NCBI GenBank assembly: GCA_005502915.1
Contig: SCMT01000002.1
Location: forward strand, 124,001-188,000
Direction: 5' to 3'
Length of the DNA stretch: 64,000 bases
From: Lysobacteraceae bacterium 2PB
GTDB taxonomy: Bacteria; Pseudomonadota; Gammaproteobacteria; Xanthomonadales; Xanthomonadaceae
Below are positions 30,165 through 39,559 of the stretch, one piece after another. The number at the start of each line of letters is the position of its first letter. The first letter of the stretch is position 1. The notes under the pieces are model-generated. The model was not told where the DNA came from. It saw only the letters and a list, made by a program, of their open reading frames with translations, and made no database searches. The position numbers and the translations under genes are program-made.

Positions 30165-32054
30165 ATGACCGCCTGGTCGATCGACCAAGCCCGCAAGACC
30201 TACTCGATCCCGCACTGGGCCGAGGGGTATTTCGACATCGACGCACGCGGCCGCATCGTCGTGCATCCGCGCGGCGCGCAGGCCCCGGGCGTGGCCTTGC
30301 CGGAGGTGGTCGACGCGGCGCTGTCGAGCGGGGCGAAACTGCCGCTGCTGGTGCGTTTCCCGCAGATCCTCGGCGACCGCCTGGGCAAGCTGCAGGCCGC
30401 GTTCGCGCAGGCGCAGCAGGACTTCGACTACACCGGCGGCTACACCGCCGTGTACCCGATCAAGGTCAACCAGCACGCCGGCGTCGCCGGCACGCTCGCC
30501 TCGCATGCGGGCGAGGGCTTCGGCCTTGAGGCGGGCAGCAAGCCCGAACTGATGGCCGTGCTCGCGCTCAGCCGCCCCGGCGGCCTGATCGTCTGCAACG
30601 GCTACAAGGACCGCGAATACATCCGCCTGGCGCTGATCGGCCGCAAGCTCGGCATGCAGACCTACATCGTGGTCGAGAAGCCGTCCGAACTGCCGCTCAT
30701 CATGGAAGAAGCCAAGGCGCTCGGCGTGGTGCCGGGCCTCGGCGTGCGCATGCGCCTGGCTTCGCTGGGCGCCGGCAAGTGGCAGAACAGCGGTGGCGAC
30801 AAGGCCAAGTTCGGCCTCTCGCCGCGCCAGGTGCTGGACCTGTGGAAGACCCTGCGCGATGCCGGCATGGGCGACTGCCTGGGCCTGCTGCATTTCCACA
30901 TGGGCTCGCAGATCAGCAACGTCCGCGACATCGCCAACGGCATGCGCGAGGCGACGCGCTATTTCGTCGAGCTGTCGAAGCTCGGCGCGAAGATCAGCCA
31001 CGTCGACGTCGGCGGCGGCCTGGGCATCGACTACGAGGGCACGCGCTCGCGCAGCTACTGCTCGATCAACTACGGCATCCACCAGTACGCTTCGAGCATC
31101 GTCCAGCCGATCGCCGAGGCCTGCGAGCAGTACGGCTTCCCGCCGCCGCGCCTGGTCACCGAATGCGGCCGCGCGATGACCGCGCACCACGCCATGCTGG
31201 TCACCAACGTGTCCGAGGTCGAGCGCGCGCCGGAAGGCCGCGTGCCGCCGGCGCACGACGACGAAGCGGCGGTGATCCGCCACCTGCGCGAGATCCATGC
31301 CGAGATCGAGACGCGCCCGGCGGTCGAACTCTTCCACGAAGCGCAACACCACCACAGCGAGGGCCTGTCGCTCTATGCGCTGGGCCAGATCGATCTGGTC
31401 GCGCGCGCGCGGCTCGACGACCTGTTCTACGCCATCGCCCACGCGGTGCGCGCGCGCCTGACCTACGACGAGAAGAGCCATCGCGACCTGCTCGACGAAC
31501 TCAACGAGCGCCTGGTCGACAAGTACTTCGTCAACTTCAGCCTGTTCGAGTCGATGCCCGACGTGTGGGCGATCGACCAGGTGTTCCCGATCACCCCGAT
31601 CGAGCGCCTGGACGAGCGCCCGGAGCGACGCGGCGTGATCGCCGACCTCACCTGCGATTCCGACGGCAAGATCGACACCTACGTCGAGAACGAAGACCTC
31701 GACAGCTCGCTGCCGCTGCACGCGCCGCGCCCGGGCGAGCGCTACCGCATCGGCTTCTTCCTCGTCGGCGCGTACCAGGAAATCCTCGGCGACATCCACA
31801 ACCTGTTCGGCGACACCGACGCGGTGGAAGTACGCTGCGACGACGAAGGCTTCCGCATCGTCCAGCAGCGCCGGGGCGACACCACCGACGTGATGCTGGA
31901 CTACGTCGGCTACAAGATCGACGACCTGCGCCGCATCTACCGCGCCAAGGTCGGCGCCGTCGACCTGACCAAGAGCGAAGCCGCCCGCCTCAACGAGGCG
32001 CTGGAGAACGGCCTGACCGCCTACACCTACCTGAGCGACGAACCGCTGGCCTGA
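30165..32054 (+). CDS. speA: Biosynthetic arginine decarboxylase
   Basis: A 629-aa PLP enzyme converting arginine to agmatine, the first step of the agmatine route to putrescine. YPIKVNQH carries the PLP lysine (Lys100), HFHMGSQISN and DVGGGLGIDYEGTRS bind the cofactor, and the C-terminal fold-III barrel segment reads CDSDGKIDTYV. Length matches SpeA. GGAAG precedes the start. With speE on the other side of the M48 gene it supplies the polyamine pathway. Confidence 0.96.
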   Translation: MTAWSIDQARKTYSIPHWAEGYFDIDARGRIVVHPRGAQAPGVALPEVVDAALSSGAKLPLLVRFPQILGDRLGKLQAAFAQAQQDFDYTGGYTAVYPIKVNQHAGVAGTLASHAGEGFGLEAGSKPELMAVLALSRPGGLIVCNGYKDREYIRLALIGRKLGMQTYIVVEKPSELPLIMEEAKALGVVPGLGVRMRLASLGAGKWQNSGGDKAKFGLSPRQVLDLWKTLRDAGMGDCLGLLHFHMGSQISNVRDIANGMREATRYFVELSKLGAKISHVDVGGGLGIDYEGTRSRSYCSINYGIHQYASSIVQPIAEACEQYGFPPPRLVTECGRAMTAHHAMLVTNVSEVERAPEGRVPPAHDDEAAVIRHLREIHAEIETRPAVELFHEAQHHHSEGLSLYALGQIDLVARARLDDLFYAIAHAVRARLTYDEKSHRDLLDELNERLVDKYFVNFSLFESMPDVWAIDQVFPITPIERLDERPERRGVIADLTCDSDGKIDTYVENEDLDSSLPLHAPRPGERYRIGFFLVGAYQEILGDIHNLFGDTDAVEVRCDDEGFRIVQQRRGDTTDVMLDYVGYKIDDLRRIYRAKVGAVDLTKSEAARLNEALENGLTAYTYLSDEPLA

Positions 32055-32169
32055 GTCCACGCCAGCGTTCGCGTCACCGGCGTCACGAGGCGTCCGGTCA
32101 ATCGCGGCACGCATAGAATCGCTGCATCGCGGGCGGCGTGCCGTCGCCCGCATCTTCCCGCAGGCTCCG

Positions 32170-33285
32170 ATGCGACTTCCCGGTCTCGATTCCCTCCGCG
32201 CCATCGCGGTGGTCTGGACGATGCTGTTCCATTCGTTCCTCGTCGGTGGTCTGGGCGAAGACTGGCAGTGGTTGCAGCAGTACGGCTGGATGGGCGTCGA
32301 TCTGTTCTTCGTGCTCAGCGGCTTCCTGATCGGCACGCAGGTGCTCGCGCCGCTGGCGCGCGGCGAGCGCCTGTCCTTCGGCGATTTCTACCTGCGCCGC
32401 GCCTTCCGCATCCTGCCCGCGTTCTGGGCGGTGCTCGCGATCTACCTGCTGTGGCCGGAGTTCCGCGAAGCGCGGGGCATGGAGCCGTGGTGGAAGTTCG
32501 CTTTCTTCTTCGTGAACGTGTCCATCGACTACGGCGCCAACGCCGCGTTCTCGCACGCATGGTCGCTCTGCGTCGAGGAGCACTTCTACCTGTTGTTCCC
32601 GATGCTCGCGGTCGGCTTCGCGCGGCTGCGTTCCGGCGCGGCGCTGGCGTCGTTCTGCATCGCGCTGGCAATGGGCGGCATCGCGTTGCGCAGTGCGACC
32701 TGGCTGCATTTCGATGCGCTGGCGCCGGACTACAACTGGTTCGTCGAGGAGATCTACTACCCGACCTGGAACCGCCTCGACGGCCTGCTCGCCGGTGTGC
32801 TGCTCGCGGCGTGGAAGACGTATCGCCCGGCGTCATGGGTTCGCGTCGCCGCGCGCGCGAACCTGGTCTTCGTGGCCGGTCTCGCCACGATGGTCCTGAG
32901 CTTCTGGCTGTTCCGCGAACGCACTGGCCTGCTCGGCAACAGCATCGGCTGGCCGGTGCTGTCGCTCGGTCTTGCGATGCTGGTGTTTGCCGGCGCGCAG
33001 ACCGGCAGCTGGATCGGCCGCCGCGCCTTACCGGGGGGCGCTTGGCTGGCTGCGGTGTCGTACAGCCTGTACCTCGTGCACAAGCCGGTGTACGGCCTCG
33101 TCGAAGAGCACCTGGGCATCGTGCTGGGGCGTATCGGCAACGGCTACGTCACGTTCGCGGCGTACGGCATCGCATCGCTGCTCGCGGCGGCGCTGCTGTA
33201 TTACGCGGTGGAGCGGCCGGGGTTGCGACTGGGGGCACGCTGGCGGACGAAGCGGAGGCCAGGTCCACCGGCCCCGGCGCACTGA
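32170..33285 (+). CDS. Acyltransferase 3 family membrane protein (OafA/YrhL type)
   Basis: A 371-aa polytopic protein with about ten membrane helices. The N-terminus LPGLDSLRAIAVVWTMLFHS contains the conserved Arg and His of the family, and GWMGVDLFFVLSGFLIG and LRRAFRILPAFW are standard AT3 blocks. AWSLCVEEHFYLLFP is the conserved Glu-containing motif. Members O-acylate polysaccharides, LPS or glycolipids using an acyl donor from the cytoplasm. No linked glycan genes are visible, so the acceptor is unknown. Confidence 0.9.
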   Translation: MRLPGLDSLRAIAVVWTMLFHSFLVGGLGEDWQWLQQYGWMGVDLFFVLSGFLIGTQVLAPLARGERLSFGDFYLRRAFRILPAFWAVLAIYLLWPEFREARGMEPWWKFAFFFVNVSIDYGANAAFSHAWSLCVEEHFYLLFPMLAVGFARLRSGAALASFCIALAMGGIALRSATWLHFDALAPDYNWFVEEIYYPTWNRLDGLLAGVLLAAWKTYRPASWVRVAARANLVFVAGLATMVLSFWLFRERTGLLGNSIGWPVLSLGLAMLVFAGAQTGSWIGRRALPGGAWLAAVSYSLYLVHKPVYGLVEEHLGIVLGRIGNGYVTFAAYGIASLLAAALLYYAVERPGLRLGARWRTKRRPGPPAPAH

Positions 33286-33315
33286 GGAACCATGCGCCGG
33301 GGGGGAGTGCCGGTG

Positions 33316-33714
33316 TCATTGGGGCGCTGCCGCCTTGTCATCCGTGTGTGCGGCCTCGCGCAGCAGGGCGATCTGCAGTTCGACGCGCTTGAGCTCGCGC
33401 AGGCTGCGGTTGCTCTCCATGCGCGCGCCGAGGAAGGATTTTGCGATCGCGGTGTACTGGAACAGCACGATCCCCAGCGTGGCGAACTTCACCGCGACCA
33501 GCAGGTCGTCGGCCGTCCATGTCCGCCAGAAGGCGTAGGCGAAGCCGGCGAAGGCGGCGAGCGAGGTCAGGTAGGTCAGCCAGACCACGCCGCCCTGCGC
33601 GCCGCGGAACAGGCCGAAGGCCTGCGTGAAATAGCCGGGTTCGGCATGGCGTGCGAGCAGTTCGCGGTCCTCGGCGGACAGGGCGCGTTCGATCATGTCA
33701 TCGGTCTTGCTCAT
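33316..33714 (-). CDS. DUF6768 membrane protein, partner of an ECF sigma factor
   Basis: A 132-aa protein with a charged N-terminus (MIERALSAEDRELL), two membrane helices (about 45-65 and 72-92) and a basic, coiled-coil-like C-terminal half (RMESNRSLRELKRVELQIALL). The arrangement matches DUF6768. Its start overlaps the end of the upstream sigma factor gene by 17 bases, so the two are co-translated. It may act as an atypical membrane anti-sigma factor, though it lacks a zinc-binding anti-sigma motif; that role is inferred from context. Confidence 0.8.
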   Translation of the reverse strand: MSKTDDMIERALSAEDRELLARHAEPGYFTQAFGLFRGAQGGVVWLTYLTSLAAFAGFAYAFWRTWTADDLLVAVKFATLGIVLFQYTAIAKSFLGARMESNRSLRELKRVELQIALLREAAHTDDKAAAPQ

Positions 33715-34273
33715 GGGGGTCACCTTCGAGTCGGGCGCGGAGCTTGCGCCTTGCATGCATCAGCCGGGTCTTGACCGTGCCCGGAGGAACGTCGAGGGCA
33801 ATGGCGATTTCCGCCACGCTCAGGTCTTCGAGATGGAACAGCGACAGCGCGGCACGCTGCGCAGGGGGAAGCGTCGCCATGGCCGCCTGCACGCGCCCAA
33901 GGTCGATGTCGCGCGCCATGGCGTCGGCGCCCGTGGCGTCGTCGCTGTCGTACGGGGTGTCGGCGATGTCGAGCAGGTCCGCATGCGCCTGCCCGGCCGC
34001 CGCCCTGCTGCGCTGGCAGCGACGGGTGACGATGCGGAAGGCCCAGACCGGGAAAGCCACGACATCGTCCAGCCGGCGCAGGCCTTTCCAGATGTCGACC
34101 CAAGCATCCTGCACCAGGTCGGCGGCGCGGTCGGCCTGGCCGGTCAGCCGCCAGGCATGGCGCAGCAGTCGCGGTTGCCAGCGCACGACCAGGCGCTCCC
34201 AGGCCGCGCGATCCCCGGCCTGCGCCGAGGCGACGAGGTATTCGTCGTAGATCCGCTCGCTGTCGCGCTGCAC
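33698..34273 (-). CDS. ECF-type RNA polymerase sigma factor
   Basis: A 191-aa sigma factor with a GTG start (GGGAG eight bases upstream). Region 2 includes RLTGQADRAADLVQDAWVDIWKGL and a WAFRIVTRRCQR segment. Region 4 has LPPAQRAALSLFHLEDLSVAEIA blocks and the helix-turn-helix LDVPPGTVKTRLMHARRKLR. It overlaps the DUF6768 gene. Its regulon and signal are unknown. Confidence 0.9.
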   Translation of the reverse strand: MQRDSERIYDEYLVASAQAGDRAAWERLVVRWQPRLLRHAWRLTGQADRAADLVQDAWVDIWKGLRRLDDVVAFPVWAFRIVTRRCQRSRAAAGQAHADLLDIADTPYDSDDATGADAMARDIDLGRVQAAMATLPPAQRAALSLFHLEDLSVAEIAIALDVPPGTVKTRLMHARRKLRARLEGDPHEQDR

Positions 34274-34336
34274 CTGGCCGCTCCCGTTCGTGTCATCCCG
34301 CTCTGGAAGACAGGTGGCGCCGGGCGGGCGAACGGT

Positions 34337-34429
34337 TCAATTTGCCGGCTGGGAGGGTGCGCTGTCGGGGACGGAGGTCTCGACCACATGCGCATGCTCG
34401 CTTCTCTGCCATTTGTCCTTGCTGGCCAT
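34337..34429 (-). CDS. Possible 30-aa ORF upstream of the sigma factor
   Basis: A short reading frame beginning MASKDKWQRSEHAHVVE and ending in a Ser/Pro-rich tail (SAPSQPAN). Composition is plausible for a small soluble peptide, but there is no clear ribosome binding site and I have no family match. Otherwise this 34274-34459 gap holds only short dyads such as AGACTAAGTCT near 34437. Confidence 0.25.
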   Translation of the reverse strand: MASKDKWQRSEHAHVVETSVPDSAPSQPAN

Positions 34430-34459
34430 GACGAGATAAGACTAAGTCTAGGACACGCC

Positions 34460-34957
34460 CTAGTGTTCCGAATCCTTGACCCAGTCCTTCTGTCCATCCT
34501 CTCGGAGCATGCTCGCGTCGAATCCATCCACGAGTTTCAATGCCCGTGTCTGAACAATACCGGATTGTCGTAGCCGTTCGCAGTACTTCCAGAGGGTGTT
34601 TGCATCCTCGGTCAGGATGAAGCCAATTCCTTCGTGATGCGCCTGCGCGAGCAATTTGATGTCGTTCCGTACGATGGATCGGGAATCTCCTTCGTCGCGA
34701 GCGCCCAGCGCATTCAACAGGTCGGCCGCTTGTTGTCCATGAGGCACGTTGAAATTCAGGATTCGAAAGTTGCCCAAGGGCAGGTCTGCGACAGATTGCT
34801 TGATGCCGAACTCTGCCGCTACGATTGCGGAAAAGTGCATCGGTATCTGATCCTGCAGCATGTGGCGATAGAACTGCTTCGCAATTTCGTGGTGCGGGCG
34901 ATTTGAGTTGATCAGCGTGATCAGATAGCTGGTGTCCAGCAGCACCGAAATGGTCAT
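34460..34957 (-). CDS. PIN domain ribonuclease-like protein (putative toxin)
   Basis: A 165-aa PIN-fold protein. The four acidic residues expected for a metal-dependent RNase are visible: Asp8 (VLLDTSYL), Glu49 (VAAEFG), Asp99 (VRNDIKLLAQA) and Asp118 (LTEDANTLW). The sequence is more AT-rich than its surroundings. The ATG overlaps the stop of the upstream gene (ATGA), so both are made together, as in toxin-antitoxin pairs. Typical VapC toxins are about 130 aa; the extra C-terminal tail (LVDGFDASMLREDGQKDW) is unusual. The target RNA is unknown. Confidence 0.82.
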   Translation of the reverse strand: MTISVLLDTSYLITLINSNRPHHEIAKQFYRHMLQDQIPMHFSAIVAAEFGIKQSVADLPLGNFRILNFNVPHGQQAADLLNALGARDEGDSRSIVRNDIKLLAQAHHEGIGFILTEDANTLWKYCERLRQSGIVQTRALKLVDGFDASMLREDGQKDWVKDSEH

Positions 34958-35724
34958 CCTTTGCCGCTCCGGAGTTTTTCCAGCCAGTCGTCGGGCGTGT
35001 CGGCCCACGCTCTAGTCCCTTTCTGGACAAGCTTGTCGAATTCGGCTTCGTTCCACGTCGGACGCTGTTCGGCGAAACCAAGCAAATTGATGTTGCGCAG
35101 CTCGCCCGTGCGCAAATTCTCATCTGCGCGAACCTGAAGCAATGCTTGTTTGTAGAGGCGGTTCTCTTTCTCTCCAGCCAGAAGGGCGTGGGTCGACGCG
35201 ATCTTCACGGTCCGCCCGTTACCCACATCCAAGTGAACGTTTGGACTGGTTTTTCCACCCCAGTCGACAATGGTGCCCAGAAGATACTTTTCGACAGGAA
35301 CCCAGATTGCTTCGACTTGATTGCGAAAATCGCTCCTTGCGTCCACTTTCACGTTCAGTCCGCCGGATTGATCTGTTAGTCGATAACTGCGATAGGGATG
35401 CTTGCGAGCAGATGCCTGCCACCGCTCGACGATTGCTGCACGCTTTGGGTCAATCAGTCCAAGCGCAGAAGGATTATCTAGTCGCTCCATGTCCTTCCAC
35501 AGGCCGCTGGCAGCGAGGAGGCCTGTGGCCACGATCGCCAGCGAGCCTTCCTCGATGGAGACCAGAACCTGACTGGTGTCGACATCCCTGTTCGATCCGC
35601 GCAGGAAATCTTCGACCTCTTCCTGAAACTGGCCAAGCAATGCAAGTGGCACGCGCCTAGGCCCGATCTCGGCATCCTGGATGCGATCGCTCAGGGCAAA
35701 GCGAAGGGAGTCGTCGGTGTTCAT
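34954..35724 (-). CDS. Unknown protein coupled to the PIN-domain gene
   Basis: A 256-aa protein I cannot assign. Residues about 20-75 contain one hydrophobic stretch (SLAIVATGLLAASGLW), and 130-225 look like a compact beta-rich domain (GTIVDWGGKTSPNVHLDVGN; KIASTHALLAGEKENRLYKQ; RTGELRNINLLGF). The C-terminal 30 residues are acidic and Trp-rich. It is much larger than a classical antitoxin and has no visible RHH, AbrB or helix-turn-helix motif. Low GC and coupling to a PIN gene suggest a mobile two-gene module. An antitoxin or sensor role is only a hypothesis. Confidence 0.7.
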   Translation of the reverse strand: MNTDDSLRFALSDRIQDAEIGPRRVPLALLGQFQEEVEDFLRGSNRDVDTSQVLVSIEEGSLAIVATGLLAASGLWKDMERLDNPSALGLIDPKRAAIVERWQASARKHPYRSYRLTDQSGGLNVKVDARSDFRNQVEAIWVPVEKYLLGTIVDWGGKTSPNVHLDVGNGRTVKIASTHALLAGEKENRLYKQALLQVRADENLRTGELRNINLLGFAEQRPTWNEAEFDKLVQKGTRAWADTPDDWLEKLRSGKG

Positions 35725-35819
35725 GACAGCGATTCTAATCCCAAGAAAGTCGCAGCGTGTGAGACGAGCTTCCGCCGGTCAGCGGCTTATAGCCATGCAT
35801 CCTGTTCAGTGTTGCGATT

Positions 35820-35836
35820 GAGCTAGCCCCTAGCTC
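35820..35836 (-). terminator. Hairpin overlapping the SDR stop codon
   Basis: GAGCTAG-CCC-CTAGCTC is a perfect 7-base hairpin that includes the TAG stop (35830-35832) of the SDR gene. It could be a weak terminator before the PIN module promoter region. Confidence 0.35.
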
Positions 35837-36579
35837 TCCCGCGCCACCTGGAACCCCGCGAACGACTGGCGCACCGGCATCACTTCGATGCGGTTGACGT
35901 TGAGGTGCGGGGGCAGGTTGGCGATCCAGAACATCGTCTCGGCGATGTCGTCCGGGGTGATCGGTTCGGCACCCTTGTACAGCGTGTCGGAGGCGGCCTG
36001 GTCGCCGCTGGTGCGGACGAGGGTGAACTCGGTCTCGGCCATGCCCGGTTCGATGCTGGTCACGCGCACGCCGGTGCCGTGCAGGTCGCTGCGCAGGCCG
36101 AGCGAGAACTGCGAGACGAAGGCCTTGGTGCCGCCGTAGACGTTGCCGCCGGTGTAGGGATAGGTGGCGGCGATCGAGGAGATGTTGAGGATCGCGCCGC
36201 GCCGCGCGATGAGCGTCGGCAGCAGGGCGTGGGTGAGCGTGGCCAGCGCGGTGACGTTGGTGTCGATCATCTGCTTCCATTGCGCGAGGTCGGCGCGCTG
36301 CGCCGGCGCGGTGCCGAGCGCGAGGCCGGCGTTGTTGGCGAGCACGTCGATGTCGCGGAAGTCGCTCGGCAATGCGTCGAGCGCGGCGCGCATCGCGGTT
36401 TCGTCGCGGATGTCGAAGGCGGCGGTGTGGATGCGCTCGCGGCCGAGCGCGTCGGCGAGGGCGTCGAGGCGTTCGGCGCGGCGGCCGGTGGCGATGATGC
36501 GCCAGCCGGCGCCGTGGAAGCGTTCGACGGCGGCACGGCCGAACCCGGAGGTGGCGCCGGTGATGAGGATGGTCTTCAT
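35830..36579 (-). CDS. SDR family oxidoreductase (YdfG-like)
   Basis: A 249-aa classical SDR with the NADP motif TGATSGFG at residues 7-14, NNAGLALG, a catalytic Ser in ISSIAATYPYTGGNVYGGTK and the YGGTK form of YxxxK. The sequence closely resembles the YdfG group of NADP-dependent 3-hydroxy-acid/serine dehydrogenases (NVYGGTKAFVSQFS). The start at 36579 is the conserved MKTILITG; an upstream extension is not supported. Confidence 0.88.
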   Translation of the reverse strand: MKTILITGATSGFGRAAVERFHGAGWRIIATGRRAERLDALADALGRERIHTAAFDIRDETAMRAALDALPSDFRDIDVLANNAGLALGTAPAQRADLAQWKQMIDTNVTALATLTHALLPTLIARRGAILNISSIAATYPYTGGNVYGGTKAFVSQFSLGLRSDLHGTGVRVTSIEPGMAETEFTLVRTSGDQAASDTLYKGAEPITPDDIAETMFWIANLPPHLNVNRIEVMPVRQSFAGFQVARES

Positions 36580-36628
36580 CCGCCGATTGTAAGGGCATGG
36601 TTCCGCGTGGCGCGGAGCCGAAGCCGGA

Positions 36629-36958
36629 TCAGTGCAGCGTGCGTCCGCGCCGGCTGCGGTGGGTCTTGCCGCGCGTGGCCTCACGGGTCTCGCGGTGGCG
36701 CGCGAGCATCGCTTCGGCGAGGCGGATGTCGTGGGCGGAGACGCCGCTGGCGCGGGCCAGGGCGAGGCGGGCCTCGATCCGGCGTTCGTCGGGCTGCGGC
36801 AGGAGCAGTTCGCGGATGGCGTCGCGCATCGCGACTTCGCCGCCACGTCGCTGCTCGCGACGCCTGCGCTGCTGCAGGCGGGACAGCAGGGCGTCGAAGA
36901 CGGGCTTGAACACGGGCCTGAACAGCGAGGGTCGGAGCAGGGCGGCTTCGAGCGTCAT
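36629..36958 (-). CDS. Hypothetical basic protein
   Basis: A 109-aa protein, Arg-rich throughout (RLQQRRRREQRRGGE) with a helical middle (RRIEARLALARASGVSAHDIRLAEAMLARHR). A strong AGGAGAG site lies seven bases before the start. No family is recognised. It lies 49 bases upstream of the SDR gene on the same strand. Confidence 0.6.
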   Translation of the reverse strand: MTLEAALLRPSLFRPVFKPVFDALLSRLQQRRRREQRRGGEVAMRDAIRELLLPQPDERRIEARLALARASGVSAHDIRLAEAMLARHRETREATRGKTHRSRRGRTLH

Positions 36959-37058
36959 GGCGTTCTCTCCTCTTGGGACGAGAGTATGCCGCCGGGGCGT
37001 CTCACGGATCGCGACCGTGAGACGCAAACACCTTTTCTTTCAATGATTTGGCTGCGGA

Positions 37059-37838
37059 TTACTTGGCCTTGACCGCCATCGCCGGCAGGCCGCCGCCGGC
37101 GAGCTTCTTCTTCGCCTCGGCCAGTTCGGTGGCGCTGCCGTAGGGCCCCATGCGTACCCGGTAGACGGTCTGGCCCTGGATCTGCGCGGACTCGACGCGC
37201 GCGCTCAGGCCGAGGAAGGCGATCTTCGCCTTCAGGGCCTCGGCGTCGCCGGACGCCTGGAATGCGCCGGCCTGCAGGATGTAGCGGGTGTCGTCGCGGG
37301 GCGTCGCGGCGGTCTGGTCCGGCTTGTCGTCCTGCTTCGGCGGCGTCTTCGTATCGGCGACCGGCGGGGCATCGATGGCGGGCGGCGGCGTGTTCGCGAC
37401 GTCGGCCGGCGGCTTGGTGTCGGCCGGGTCCGCAGCGTCGGCGGCCTGCTGGCGCGCGGCTTCCTCGGCGCGGGCGCGGGCGGCGAGTTCGGTGTCGCTC
37501 ACCGCAGTCTCCTCGCCCGAGAGCAGGGTGTAGAAGTCGTACTCCTGTTCCTGCGTCTTGCCGGACGCCGGGTCGGTGGCCGCACCCTCGTCGCCGCCGT
37601 CCTGCGCGATCGGCGCCTTGTCGCTGGTCGCGTCGATCGCCGGCGGCTGGGCCTCGGCGTTGGGCTTGGGCCGGAAGAAATCGTTCGCGCTCCTGCCGTC
37701 GAGGAACTTCGGCAGGAACAGGAACAGGGCGATGCCCAGGCCCAGGCCGACCAGCATCCAGATGCCGCCGGGGATTGCGGTGCTGTCGCCGCCGGAATTG
37801 CGGCGCGCCTGCGACTTCGTGTTGCGCTTGCCGGCCAT
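37059..37838 (-). CDS. SPOR domain protein (FtsN-like)
   Basis: A 259-aa cell-envelope protein: a basic cytoplasmic N-terminus, one membrane helix (about 24-44, GGIWMLVGLGLGIALFLFLP), a long Pro/Ala/Asp-rich linker and a C-terminal SPOR domain (about 183-255, RYILQAGAFQASGDAEALKA) that binds denuded septal glycan. This is the FtsN architecture, and the place directly downstream of argS is the usual one for FtsN-like proteins in gammaproteobacteria. Its ATG overlaps the argS stop by one base (TAATG), so the genes are coupled. Confidence 0.87.
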   Translation of the reverse strand: MAGKRNTKSQARRNSGGDSTAIPGGIWMLVGLGLGIALFLFLPKFLDGRSANDFFRPKPNAEAQPPAIDATSDKAPIAQDGGDEGAATDPASGKTQEQEYDFYTLLSGEETAVSDTELAARARAEEAARQQAADAADPADTKPPADVANTPPPAIDAPPVADTKTPPKQDDKPDQTAATPRDDTRYILQAGAFQASGDAEALKAKIAFLGLSARVESAQIQGQTVYRVRMGPYGSATELAEAKKKLAGGGLPAMAVKAK

Positions 37839-39559
37839 TACGCGGCCTCCGCGCCGTCGGTGTCGGCGAAGAACATTTCCTCCGGCGCGGACACGCCGAG
37901 CAGTTCGAGGCCGTTGGCGAGCACGCGCTGCACCGCGAAGCCCAGCGCGAGGCGCGCGTTGCGCACGTCGGCGTCGTCGACCAGGAAGATGTTGGCGTTG
38001 TAGTAGCGCTGGAAGGCCTGCGCCAGCTCGACGAGGTAGGTGGCGATCTGGTGCGGTTCCAGGTCGATGCCCGCCTGCTCGACGATCTCCGGCCAGCGCG
38101 AGAGATCGATCAGCACATCGCGCACGATCGGGTCGGCGATGTCGATCGGCTGCGACAGACCGGCTTCGAGATCGAAGGACAGGCCGCGCTCGGCCATCTT
38201 GCGCAGTACGCCGAAGGTGCGCGCATGCGACAGCTGCACGTAGTAGACCGGGTTGTCGAGCGACTGCGAGCGGGCGAGGTCGATGTCGAACACCAGCTGC
38301 GAGTCGGGCTTGCGCGCGATCAGGAACCAGCGCACCGCGTCGGCGCCGGTCTCGTCGATCAGGTCGCGCAGGGTGACGTAGCTGCCGGCGCGCTTGGAGA
38401 TCTTCACTTCCTCGCCGCCGCGCATCACCGTGACCATCTGGTGCAGCACGTACTCCGGCCAGTCCCGGGGAATGCCGCAGTCCAGCGCCTGCAGGCCGGC
38501 CTTCACGCGCGCCAGCGAGCCGTGGTGGTCGGCGCCGAGTTCGGTGATCGCGCGCTCGTAGCCGCGCTGCCATTTGGTGAGGTGGTAGGCCACGTCCGGC
38601 ACGAAGTAGGTGTATCTGCCGTCGGACGTGCGCATCACGCGGTCCTTGTCGTCGCCGTAGTCGGTGCTGCGCAGCCACAGCGCGCCGCCTTCCTCGTAGG
38701 TGTGGCCCTTGGCGACGAGTTCGCGCACCGCTTCCTCGACCTTGCCGTCGCGGTACAGCGAGGATTCGAGGTAGTACACGTCGAAGGACACGCGGAACGC
38801 TTCGAGGTCGAGGTTCTGCTCGCGGCGCAGGTAGGCCACCGCGAAGCGGCGGATCTCGTCGGTGTTCTCGGGGTCGCGCGCGCCGGTGATCACCTGGCCG
38901 TCGACTTCGATCGAGGCGCCGTCGAGATAGGCCTTCGCCACATCGGCGATGTAGTGGCCCTGGTAGAAATCCTCCGACCAGCCCTCGCTGCCCGGGCCGA
39001 GGCCGCGCGCGCGCGCCTGGGTGGACTTCGTGAGGTTCTCGATCTGCACGCCGGCGTCGTTGTAGTAGAACTCGCGCTTCACCGCCCAGCCGTTGGCGTC
39101 GAGCACGCGCGCGATGCAATCGCCGATCGCCGCGGCACGGCCGTGGCCGACGTGCAGCGGGCCGGTCGGATTCGCGGAGACGTATTCGACGCCGGCCACG
39201 CGGCCGCGACCGCTGTCGTTGCGGCCGTAGCGCGCGCCCTCGGCGTGCACGGCGCGCAGCTGGCGCTGCCAGGCGTTGCGCGAGAGGCGGAAATTCAGGA
39301 AGCCCGGGCCGGCGATCTCGACCGCGCCGATGTCGTCGTTCTGCGGCAGCGCGTCGATCAGCGCCTGCGCGATCGCGCGCGGATTGCTCTTCGCCGGTCG
39401 CGCGAGAGTCATCGCGGCGTTGGTCGCGAAGTCGCCGTGGCTGCGGTCCTTCGGTCGCTCGACGACGAAGTCCGGCGTGGCGAGGTCGGCGGGCAGGACG
39501 CCTTGGGCGCGGAGGTTGGCGATGCCCTGCTCGATGAGGGCGCGAAGCTGTGATTTCAC
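37838..39559 (-). CDS. argS: Arginyl-tRNA synthetase
   Basis: A 573-aa class I synthetase with a GTG start. The N-terminal Add1-like domain is followed by the HIGH motif HVGH (136-139, in [11 protein letters not shown]), the catalytic Rossmann fold and the helical anticodon-binding domain ending in [19 protein letters not shown]. As usual for ArgRS there is no canonical KMSKS. It is translated just ahead of the SPOR gene. Confidence 0.96.
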   Translation of the reverse strand: MKSQLRALIEQGIANLRAQGVLPADLATPDFVVERPKDRSHGDFATNAAMTLARPAKSNPRAIAQALIDALPQNDDIGAVEIAGPGFLNFRLSRNAWQRQLRAVHAEGARYGRNDSGRGRVAGVEYVSANPTGPLHVGHGRAAAIGDCIARVLDANGWAVKREFYYNDAGVQIENLTKSTQARARGLGPGSEGWSEDFYQGHYIADVAKAYLDGASIEVDGQVITGARDPENTDEIRRFAVAYLRREQNLDLEAFRVSFDVYYLESSLYRDGKVEEAVRELVAKGHTYEEGGALWLRSTDYGDDKDRVMRTSDGRYTYFVPDVAYHLTKWQRGYERAITELGADHHGSLARVKAGLQALDCGIPRDWPEYVLHQMVTVMRGGEEVKISKRAGSYVTLRDLIDETGADAVRWFLIARKPDSQLVFDIDLARSQSLDNPVYYVQLSHARTFGVLRKMAERGLSFDLEAGLSQPIDIADPIVRDVLIDLSRWPEIVEQAGIDLEPHQIATYLVELAQAFQRYYNANIFLVDDADVRNARLALGFAVQRVLANGLELLGVSAPEEMFFADTDGAEAA

